A DNA stretch of 15,296 bases from CAYHGV01 sp964356135 (GTDB lineage Bacteria > Hydrothermota > Tepidihabitantia > CAYHGV01), in NCBI GenBank assembly GCA_964356135.1, contig CAYHGV010000070.1, positions 1 through 15,296 on the forward strand, read 5' to 3'. The notes beneath the pieces were generated by a model. That model was not told the DNA's origin. It worked only from the letters and a program-made list of their open reading frames with translations, and did no database searches. Below are positions 6,824 to 13,162 of this stretch, in pieces (positions within the stretch are counted from its first letter, which is position 1; each line of letters opens with the position of its first letter). The translations under genes and the position numbers were made by a program.

Positions 6824-6930
6824 TTACCACAAAGCACACAAAGAGCACAAAGAAAGAATTCTTATAATTCATTAATTTTTTTAAAATTTTTCCTTTGTGT
6901 CCGCCACACCGTATGGCGGATTTGTGGTTC
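6824..6930. repeat. Inverted-repeat element, CACAAAG/CTTTGTG family (copy 1)
   Basis: The left arm 6824-6852 begins TTACCACAAAG and carries CAAAG every 9 bases (6830, 6839, 6848). The right arm 6892-6930 begins CCTTTGTGT and ends TTTGTGGTTC. The AT-rich centre is about 40 bases. The right arm is split by a 21-base palindrome at 6900-6920. The element lies between the S55 gene and the propeller gene and fills most of that 156-base gap. Confidence 0.75.
6900..6920. repeat. Nested short palindrome inside the right arm of copy 1
   Basis: TCCGCCA (6900-6906) and TGGCGGA (6914-6920) are a perfect 7-base inverted repeat around CACCGTA. Compared with the arm at 9030-9050, it replaces three bases between CTTTGTG and TTTGTGGTT, so it looks like a small inserted palindrome. 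Confidence 0.65.
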
Positions 6931-6953
6931 AGCATGACTTATTCAGAGCCCTC

Positions 6954-8915
6954 ATGAAAAAAATTTCACTCGTTTTATGCTTCGCGGTCTCAGTCAGTAT
7001 CGCTGCCCAGGGCTCGGTCTGGGAGCAGAAAACCCTCGAGGATTTTGCTTCGGGCAAGCTCACCAATCTGTCGATTAACAGCCGGGGAGAAGTGAGCCTG
7101 GCACCGGAATTAACTCCGCTCGCCCAAACTCAGGAGCTCTATGTCTGGTCGCTGGTTAGTGACCGCGCAGGCACGATCTACATCGGTACGGGCAATGAAG
7201 GCAAAGTTTTTCGGATCGACAGTCGCGGCACCATCACTGAAATTTTCGATTCGCCGGAAACCGGTATTTTGAGTCTGGCGATCGACCGGCAGGGCACTCT
7301 CTACGCCGCCTCGATGCCCAACGGTATTATCTATAAAATATCCCCGAAAGGCAACGCAACCGTCTTTTATGACACCGAGGATTCCTATGTCTGGTCGCTG
7401 TGCTTCGACCCGGCCGGTAATCTCTATGCCGGCACCGGCAATAAAGGTCGGATTTATAATATCTCGCCTGCCGGCGAAGGAAAAATTATCTATGAATCTG
7501 ACCAGCCGCACATTATGAGCCTTTTGGCGAGTAAAGGTTCACTCTATGCCAGCTCCTCGGGCGATGGACTCGTTTATAAAATCAGAGACGGCGAGGTTAT
7601 GCTCCTCTACGATGCGGACGAACCGGAAGCACGCTTGTTGGTCGAAGACCAGAAAGGCACAATCTATTTCGCCACCAATCCCAGTACCGAAAGCTCAGCC
7701 GATGACGAGCACTTCTCGCGCGTCTACCGGCTCCGGCAGGACGGCATAACCGAGTATCTCTGGACCGCTCCGGATTCGTTGATACTTTCGATGACCGTCG
7801 ACCCCGATGGCAACCTCCTGGTCGGCACCGGCAACAAGGGAAAAATTTACCGGGTTACGGCAAATGGCGAACCGACGATTCTCACCCAGTGCCAGGAAAC
7901 CCAGGTGCTCGCCCTTTATCGGCAAGACAAAACGGTTTTTGTCGGAACCGGCAATCTCGGTTCGGTCTATCGATTAGGACCGGCGCGTGCCGAGTCCGGA
8001 ACGATCGACTCCTGGATTTTTGACACCGGCACCACCTCGCGCTGGGGAAAAATCGATTGGGAAGGCACAACCCCTTCGCCCACCCAGATTATCCTTGAAA
8101 CCAAGACCGGCAACCGGAAAGAATCTGACCCGACCTGGAGTAATTGGGCACGACCCGAATCGGATATCATCAAGAACCCGCCGGCGCGCTTTATCCAGTG
8201 GCGCGCTCTGCTCAAAACCCAGAAACCGGGTGTAACCCCGGTCTTAAAAAAAGTCACCGTTTCATATTTACCGGCAAATCTAAAACCCGAGATTGCCGCT
8301 GTTGCCCTGTCCAAACCCGGTGCGGATACTCCCGGCAGCTCATCCGATTATAGTGAAAAGAAACCCTCAAAAACCGAAAGAAAAATCAGCTGGTCGAGCT
8401 GGGATCCAAATGGCGACTCGCTCGTTTTTAAACTCTTTTTTAAGGGAACCGGCGAACGGAACTGGAAATTAATCAAAGAAGACATCACCGCCGAGAATTA
8501 TCTGCTCGATACCCAGACCCTGCCTGACGGCTGGTATGAAGTGAAAATCGTCGGCTCCGACAGCCCGGTCAATCCCGGCGACCTTGCCCTGGAAGGAGAA
8601 AAAGTAAGTGAACCGTTCCTGGTCAATAACACCCCTGCCCGGATCGAAAATGTCAAAGCCGGCGCGACCGCTCAAAATAAATATCGCATTACCTTTACCG
8701 CAACCTCAGCCCTCTCTCCTATCCGCTCCGCCGGCTATTCGATCAATACCGGCAAATGGCTGCCGGTTTCACCCAGAGATGGAATCTTCGATTCAAAATC
8801 CGAGGATTTTTCGTTCGAGACGAAACTCTCAAGCGGCGAATATACGATCGTTGTAAAGGTAACCGATGAATTTGACAACGTCGCCACCGCCAAAGAAATA
8901 ATCGAAGCACGGTAA
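6954..8915 (+). CDS. Secreted seven-blade beta-propeller protein with C-terminal beta-sandwich domains
   Basis: A 653-residue protein. Residues 1-18 are a signal peptide (MKKISLVLCFAVSVSIAA), which also fixes the start at the ATG 6954; the longer reading begins inside the repeat. Residues about 45-345 hold seven tandem units of about 42 residues with the pattern G-x-L-Y-x-G-T-G-N-x-G-x-I-Y-x-I, a propeller of the SMP-30/NHL/Vgb kind. The segment about 350-440 (SWIFDTGTTSRWGKIDW onward) resembles a jelly-roll seen in surface proteins, and the last 190 residues look like two Ig/fibronectin-like sandwiches with an LPDGWYEVKI motif. No catalytic residues could be picked out, so a binding or scaffold role at the cell surface is likely, but that is inference. 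There is no clear Shine-Dalgarno sequence (only AGAG at 6945-6948). Confidence 0.85.
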   Translation: MKKISLVLCFAVSVSIAAQGSVWEQKTLEDFASGKLTNLSINSRGEVSLAPELTPLAQTQELYVWSLVSDRAGTIYIGTGNEGKVFRIDSRGTITEIFDSPETGILSLAIDRQGTLYAASMPNGIIYKISPKGNATVFYDTEDSYVWSLCFDPAGNLYAGTGNKGRIYNISPAGEGKIIYESDQPHIMSLLASKGSLYASSSGDGLVYKIRDGEVMLLYDADEPEARLLVEDQKGTIYFATNPSTESSADDEHFSRVYRLRQDGITEYLWTAPDSLILSMTVDPDGNLLVGTGNKGKIYRVTANGEPTILTQCQETQVLALYRQDKTVFVGTGNLGSVYRLGPARAESGTIDSWIFDTGTTSRWGKIDWEGTTPSPTQIILETKTGNRKESDPTWSNWARPESDIIKNPPARFIQWRALLKTQKPGVTPVLKKVTVSYLPANLKPEIAAVALSKPGADTPGSSSDYSEKKPSKTERKISWSSWDPNGDSLVFKLFFKGTGERNWKLIKEDITAENYLLDTQTLPDGWYEVKIVGSDSPVNPGDLALEGEKVSEPFLVNNTPARIENVKAGATAQNKYRITFTATSALSPIRSAGYSINTGKWLPVSPRDGIFDSKSEDFSFETKLSSGEYTIVVKVTDEFDNVATAKEIIEAR

Positions 8916-8925
8916 GAAAAGATTT

Positions 8926-9050
8926 CACCACAAAGGGCACAAAGATCACAAAGGAAAATAAGAAAATACAACAATCTTTATTTCAACTGTTACCAGGTAT
9001 TTTTCTCTCAAAAGTTATCGTATACTTTTCTTTGTGTGCTTTGTGGTTAA
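8926..9050. repeat. Inverted-repeat element, CACAAAG/CTTTGTG family (copy 2)
   Basis: The left arm starts at 8926 (CACCACAAAGGGCACAAAG) with a 9-base period. The right arm 9030-9050 is CTTTGTGTGCTTTGTGGTTAA. About 75 AT-rich bases lie between. It fills the gap between two convergent genes, where transcription of both must stop. No other terminator is seen there, so the folded element may serve as one. Confidence 0.75.
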
Positions 9051-9054
9051 AATT

Positions 9055-10371
9055 TTATTGATCAATCCTCTTCTTTGCAAGATATTTTTTCACCGCTTCC
9101 ATAACCGACCGGTCTTTATACGCTGGAAAAATGGTGTTATTGTGATAGAGCGGGTCGGTTTCACTATCGAAGCCGGCTTTGAGAAAATCAGCAGTTCCCG
9201 GTATCGGCGAAAATTCGGCTAAATGGGCTACCACTCCCAAATCCGAAACAAAGTCAATGCTTCGTTTCATCTCTTCATAAGTTTGGTCCGGCAGTCCGAT
9301 CATCAGATAGGCATGGAGCGCCGCGTCCTGAAAGCCGGCTTTTTTAAGATACTCCACTGCCTGCTCAAATTCTTTCGTCTTCACCTTCCCGCCGGTATCG
9401 TTCTGGAGCCGCTCATCGACCGTTTCAAGGCTTAAATAGATCGTCGCGAAATTGGCAGAACGCAGTTTGTGCGCTAACTCCTCGGTAATAAATCGGGGAT
9501 GGAGACCGTTGGGTGTATGGAAGGAGAATGTCATTCTCCTTTTAATAATTTCCTCGACGATGGTTTCGAATTGCGGATTGGCGAGGAGAGCATCGTCATA
9601 AAAGGCGACATTCTTCACCTTCAGTTCATCGCGGTAGAACTGAATCTCGTCAATAACCGAACCCGACTCCCGCGTCACAAAGCCCGGAAAAAGATTACAA
9701 ACCCCGCAGTAACTGCAGCGAAACGGACAGCCGCGCGAGGTGAGAATACAGGCATAGTCCAATCGGGAATAGAGGTCGAAAGCCGGCAACGGAAGATTGG
9801 GAAAAGAAAAAGAATCGAGGTTTCGCGTCAACCCGAGCTGGTTGAGGATTTTAAAAAGGTTCGCTTCGCCCAAACCAGGGACAATATAATCCGCGCCGGA
9901 ATAGATTTGGGCATGGGTATAACAAAATGTAGCGTAAATGCCGCCCAGCACGAGCGGCGAACCGGGAAAATGGCGTTTAAGAATTTTTATCGCATCGAAA
10001 ACCCCCAGATACCAGTAGGTCATCATTGAAGTAACCAATATCACATCCGGCTTATCGATTCGGTCGAGCAGTTCTTCAAAAACCGCTTCCGGCATTCCGT
10101 AGCGCTTGAATTTTCTTTTAATTCCTTTTAATTGTTCCGGCATATCAATCTCTTCGTTATAAAATTTCCCCCGGCCGTATTCATCGACCTTCGGCAGCTT
10201 CGCTGCCCGTTTTAAAAATACCGGCTGATACCGGTCGAGGCAGTCGATAAAATCAATTTCAAAGTTAGCGTTCCTCAAAATCGACGCAAGATACAGAAGC
10301 CCCATCGGCTTCATCCAGAAATCGAACGCCTTAAAATCGTAAATCCAGGGATTAACGCAAAGCGCGCGCAC
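9055..10371 (-). CDS. B12-binding-type radical SAM protein
   Basis: A 438-residue protein. The N-terminal part (about 1-180) has the layout of a cobalamin-binding Rossmann domain: MRALCVNPW, then GLLYLASILRNANFEIDFID, a hydrophobic strand near 109-114, and VLGGIYATF with a later GADYIVPGLGE. The radical SAM barrel follows, with Cys215-x3-Cys219-x2-Cys222 (RGCPFRCSYC) binding the [4Fe-4S] cluster and S-adenosylmethionine; an extra Cys225 is close by. PNGLHP and IYLSLET belong to the usual barrel strands. Such proteins often methylate or rearrange lipids, cofactors or antibiotics, but the substrate cannot be read here. GTG start at 10371 with a poor ribosome site; the protein would begin normally for the family. 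Convergent with the propeller gene. Confidence 0.9.
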   Translation of the reverse strand: MRALCVNPWIYDFKAFDFWMKPMGLLYLASILRNANFEIDFIDCLDRYQPVFLKRAAKLPKVDEYGRGKFYNEEIDMPEQLKGIKRKFKRYGMPEAVFEELLDRIDKPDVILVTSMMTYWYLGVFDAIKILKRHFPGSPLVLGGIYATFCYTHAQIYSGADYIVPGLGEANLFKILNQLGLTRNLDSFSFPNLPLPAFDLYSRLDYACILTSRGCPFRCSYCGVCNLFPGFVTRESGSVIDEIQFYRDELKVKNVAFYDDALLANPQFETIVEEIIKRRMTFSFHTPNGLHPRFITEELAHKLRSANFATIYLSLETVDERLQNDTGGKVKTKEFEQAVEYLKKAGFQDAALHAYLMIGLPDQTYEEMKRSIDFVSDLGVVAHLAEFSPIPGTADFLKAGFDSETDPLYHNNTIFPAYKDRSVMEAVKKYLAKKRIDQ

Positions 10372-10401
10372 AGTGGTATTGGCTAAAAAAACCCCGCCTG
10401 T

Positions 10402-10569
10402 TTAGGTTTTATTCTTGTAAACAACCTCAGCTGTGAAGAATTTCCGTTCATATTGGGGTTCAAGGAGTTTTTCCACCCCGATCCGAAGTTCCTCCTCGTT
10501 ATGAGCCCTCTGTCCAACTTGCTTGATTCCTATTGCCAGCTCTTCAGCGATGCGTTCTTTCAGTTCCAT
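10402..10569 (-). CDS. 55-residue hypothetical protein or gene remnant
   Basis: An ATG at 10569-10567 opens 55 codons to a TAA at 10404-10402. The protein is charged and helical, starts MELKERIAEELAIGIKQVGQ and contains NEEELRIGVEKLL. It resembles the short N-terminal helical segments found before helicase or methyltransferase domains, so it could be a 5' fragment of such a gene, but I do not recognise a family. It starts 12 bases after the stop of the remnant at 10582-10725. Downstream, 30 bases separate it from the radical SAM start, where AAAACC and a GGTTTTTTT run could form a weak terminator. Confidence 0.45.
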   Translation of the reverse strand: MELKERIAEELAIGIKQVGQRAHNEEELRIGVEKLLEPQYERKFFTAEVVYKNKT

Positions 10570-10581
10570 CCTGAATTGTCA

Positions 10582-10725
10582 CTACGATTTAAGTCCACGC
10601 GATTTCCTTATTAACCCCAACACCACCTTAAAAGCTACTGGAATATTTTCCTCCAACTCGAAAGGATAAATTCTCTTACCATAGGCATTACCTCCATAAT
10701 ACCATACATTATCTACAAACTGAAG
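10582..10725 (-). pseudogene. C-terminal fragment of an unidentified gene
   Basis: One frame is open for 47 codons to a TAG at 10584-10582, from LQFVDNVWYYGGNAYGKRIY to GLIRKSRGLKS. Its composition is protein-like, but it has no start codon and in-frame stops lie just upstream (TAG at 10728-10726). It therefore looks like the tail of a decayed gene. The family is not recognised. Confidence 0.35.
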
Positions 10726-10897
10726 CTAAAGTCAAGCTCGAAGGAACCACCTCCGCACTTTTACTCGAACCGGTGCCGGCTAAATTGAGAATTATCCCGG
10801 CGATCGCGCCGTTGAGAATGAGCGAAGACCATCCGTAGCTGACAATTAACAAAGGAATTTCCGTCATCAGTAAATTTTTCTTTCGCCATTTTAAACT
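10709..10897 (-). pseudogene. C-terminal remnant resembling a FtsW/RodA (SEDS) protein
   Basis: The frame is open from just after a TAA inside the hsdS 3' end to a TAA at 10711-10709. The core reads MTEIPLLIVSYGWSSLILNG followed by a hydrophobic stretch (AIAGIILNLA). SEDS glycosyltransferases end with a conserved T-G-(I/V)-P-L-x-x-(V/I)-S-Y-G-G-S-S-L motif before the last helix. Here the second Gly of SYGG is Trp, and the nine preceding helices are absent. It abuts hsdS directly. This is best read as a truncated, decaying relic. A chance resemblance cannot be excluded without a database comparison. Confidence 0.4.
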
Positions 10898-11553
10898 TTA
10901 ACCCGGACCTTACCGGTTAGTAACATCTGCATTAGTCCTTGTTTTAATTGTTTTGTTTTTCCTATAATTTCATCGTCTTTCTCAATCGTCTTATCCACAT
11001 CCGTTAAAATCTCGGAAATTTTTTTCTGTTCAGGAACCGGGGGTAAAGGAATTTGAATAGCACCTATATCATTGAGCCTTAATGAAGAGTTGGTCTTACC
11101 CCTTACAAGTGATTTCGCATCAACTGTTGTAAGAACATAATACAGGAATTCTGGTGTTGTATTACTCCTTGCCAATATCGTAGCGAAATGTGAGGATACA
11201 TAAGCAGGAACGGCTAATAAAACTCTATGATTCAAAAAAGTTGAAGCACCGCTTTTAGGGAATAAAATCGTTCCCGCAGGCCAAAGTCTTAAACCTAATT
11301 CTTTCACAGCCAAATCGTTAATTTTGTCCTCGGCCATATTGAAACAATGCGACCTTTGTACTCGCCCCACATCCGAAGTTCTTACATAAGGGTATTTCCC
11401 ATTCTGAAAATACTTCGCTTCTTGCGGCGCAGAATTTCCCGCACCAATATCCGCCACTTCGCCCAGCCTAACAATCTCCCAATCCACCGGAATTTCTCCT
11501 ATTTCAGTTTTCTTGAATTTTCTCGATGTTTGTAAGCTTTCTATCTGTTCCAT
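10891..11553 (-). CDS. hsdS: Half-size type I specificity subunit (HsdS)
   Basis: A 220-residue DNA-recognition subunit, about half the usual 400-450. Residues 13-33 (FKKTEIGEIPVDWEIVRLGEV) are the classic start of an HsdS repeat. One target-recognition domain covers about 30-165. Residues 168-183 (IPLPPVPEQKKISEIL) and the helical segment to 220, ending GLMQMLLTGKVRVKV, form the conserved coiled-coil spacer. With only one recognition domain, two copies would have to dimerise and would be expected to read a palindromic split site. The ATG lies one base after the upstream stop, with GGAG at -12 to -9. It is the last gene of the operon, and no second hsdS fragment follows downstream. Not interrupted by a frameshift; both ends match natural family boundaries. 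Confidence 0.9.
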   Translation of the reverse strand: MEQIESLQTSRKFKKTEIGEIPVDWEIVRLGEVADIGAGNSAPQEAKYFQNGKYPYVRTSDVGRVQRSHCFNMAEDKINDLAVKELGLRLWPAGTILFPKSGASTFLNHRVLLAVPAYVSSHFATILARSNTTPEFLYYVLTTVDAKSLVRGKTNSSLRLNDIGAIQIPLPPVPEQKKISEILTDVDKTIEKDDEIIGKTKQLKQGLMQMLLTGKVRVKV

Positions 11554-11554
11554 C

Positions 11555-12583
11555 TTAGGCTCCTAAGACCCTAACGATAAAATTTTGAAATGCCTGTTCG
11601 TATTTTTCCGGCGGGACTTCTAAACCCGGCATCGCCGGTAAATCAATCTTACTTTCAGCAAATTCATGGCTTATCGTTTCCATTGCCGAACGCAATTTTG
11701 AGCTTCTCAAATAATCGGACTTTGCCTTTTGCGCTTCGTTCAGCACCTCCCAGGCATTATTTAATGCAGAAAATAATGAAATCCAGTTTAGCCAGATCGG
11801 TTTTTTGACATCTTCGTAATCCATGCCGGACAGAAACTGCCACCACTTTTTCTGCGATAGCCAGTATTCAATGGTGCGTTTTCCCTTTTTCCTGGTTAAC
11901 ACAAGTGCCGACTCCGCCAGTTCGACTAAAGTATCCCGAACCGCAGGTGCAGATATACCAATGGCTTTTGCCACCTCGTTCGGGTGACCGGCTTCATGGG
12001 TTAAAAGATATAAAATACATTCTGACCGGGAACCAATGCCGAATAGCGCCCTTAATAAAAACCGAAAATTGCTTCGTGTGTTTCCAATAACCGGCTTGGA
12101 CATTCTACGGATTTCAAATTCTTCCCGGATAAAACCGTAATTGCGAAAAACCGTCGATGCCTTCTGCGGTTTTGGATACCGCTCCCCATCTTTGGTCAGA
12201 AACAGCATTTCAGCCTCAGTCCCCGTCCGATTCAATGCACCAATTGCACGCCATTTGCGGGAATAGGTCCTTGCCTCCTGGGCAACAAAACCAGCAACCG
12301 CACTGACCAGGCGCTGAGTGGTAGGGTCTTTTGTTCTTAAAATCCCGCGCAGCCGCTGCATATCCATCCATTGAGCGTTTGCTACCAGCCAATCAAGAAT
12401 CTCGTCAAATAATCGTGGCTCATATCGTGCCACTGATAGAGAAAAAATTAGAAGCGCCTCCGGGTCAATCACCCAGGTCTCCTCAGCCCGCGCCCCACCT
12501 GCAACCCCCAACGCCGACCACTGCCGCCAGAGGAAATCGAGCATATTTCCCAAATAGAACCTTCTAAAGTTTAAGGGCGACAT
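11555..12583 (-). CDS. Winged-helix DNA-binding protein, putative partner of the nucleotidyltransferase
   Basis: A 342-residue protein. The N-terminal half is mostly helical and unassigned (MLDFLWRQWSALGVAG; EILDWLVANAQWMDMQRLRG). Residues about 183-243 form a winged helix: RSECILYLLTHEAGHPNEVA, recognition helix near 210-222 (SAPAVRDTLVELA), wing at 229-241 (LTRKKGKRTIEYW), of ArsR/MarR-like appearance. The gene overlaps the nucleotidyltransferase by 20 bases and precedes hsdS by one base, so all are co-translated. In AbiE-type systems a winged-helix protein is the antitoxin and autorepressor next to a nucleotidyltransferase toxin. This protein is longer and not a recognisable AbiEi, so that role is inferred. 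It may bind the inverted repeat upstream of hsdM. Confidence 0.75.
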   Translation of the reverse strand: MSPLNFRRFYLGNMLDFLWRQWSALGVAGGARAEETWVIDPEALLIFSLSVARYEPRLFDEILDWLVANAQWMDMQRLRGILRTKDPTTQRLVSAVAGFVAQEARTYSRKWRAIGALNRTGTEAEMLFLTKDGERYPKPQKASTVFRNYGFIREEFEIRRMSKPVIGNTRSNFRFLLRALFGIGSRSECILYLLTHEAGHPNEVAKAIGISAPAVRDTLVELAESALVLTRKKGKRTIEYWLSQKKWWQFLSGMDYEDVKKPIWLNWISLFSALNNAWEVLNEAQKAKSDYLRSSKLRSAMETISHEFAESKIDLPAMPGLEVPPEKYEQAFQNFIVRVLGA

Positions 12584-13160
12584 CCCTGTATCCTATTTGG
12601 GTAAGAAAATCTTTTAAAACCATTCTGTATCCTTCCGATGAATCATGGGTCAGGCTCCAGCGTGCAGCTTCTTCTAACTCATTAGCAGTCGGTGTTAGCG
12701 CTATTAAATCATCAATATGCCTGCCGCCGATATCTACCGCCGCCCAGAGTTTAAAATGAATCTGGTCGTATCGACCTAAAAAATGTATCGTTAAATTCTT
12801 ACCATACATACGCGTCTCCACTCGATTTATAAGCCCTTCGGGAAGACCAAAATCCATAACCGATGCCGGTCCTGCGTTAAGCCAGTTCTCAGGCAGATTA
12901 AAGTCCTTCTGCACCCTGTCGGCTGCTTCTTGCAAAACCGAATTTAAAAATTGCGCTTTGATTAATGACCGATTTCCGTCCTTATCTTTTTTAACAAACG
13001 CAATGACATCAACATCCTTCGTGGGATGCTGCACGAACCCTAAGACATTGAGCGCCGCGCCACCGCACACCACCATCTCGATCGACCCTCCACCTAAAGT
13101 CTCAAGCTGTTCGGAGAGTGCCATAAAAACCCTTTCTATATCTTCTTTGCCTTCAAACAT
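12564..13160 (-). CDS. AbiEii/DUF6036-like nucleotidyltransferase
   Basis: A 198-residue protein of the DNA polymerase beta-like nucleotidyltransferase fold. Gly33-Gly34 in VVCGGAALNVLGF and Thr47-Lys-Asp49-Val-Asp51 form the Gly-Gly...Asp-x-Asp metal site. Residues 136-151 (FKLWAAVDIGGRHIDD) match the later Lys/Asp motif seen in AbiEii and DUF6036 proteins. Related enzymes add nucleotides to tRNA or proteins and act as toxins in AbiE and MNT/HEPN systems, so a toxin or modifying role is plausible here, though not shown. The ATG lies two bases after the hsdM stop, with AAGG about eight bases upstream inside the hsdM end, and the 3' end overlaps the winged-helix gene by 20 bases. The catalytic residues appear intact. 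Confidence 0.82.
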   Translation of the reverse strand: MFEGKEDIERVFMALSEQLETLGGGSIEMVVCGGAALNVLGFVQHPTKDVDVIAFVKKDKDGNRSLIKAQFLNSVLQEAADRVQKDFNLPENWLNAGPASVMDFGLPEGLINRVETRMYGKNLTIHFLGRYDQIHFKLWAAVDIGGRHIDDLIALTPTANELEEAARWSLTHDSSEGYRMVLKDFLTQIGYRDVALKL

Positions 13161-13162
13161 TA

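Noticed and set aside
9499..10029. 176-codon frame on the + strand
   Set aside because: It is antisense to the radical SAM gene, whose motifs are clear; no ribosome site and no recognisable protein.
10891..12583. Phase-variable hsdS inversion system
   Set aside because: No recombinase gene, second hsdS fragment or inverted recognition-domain copies are present in the window.
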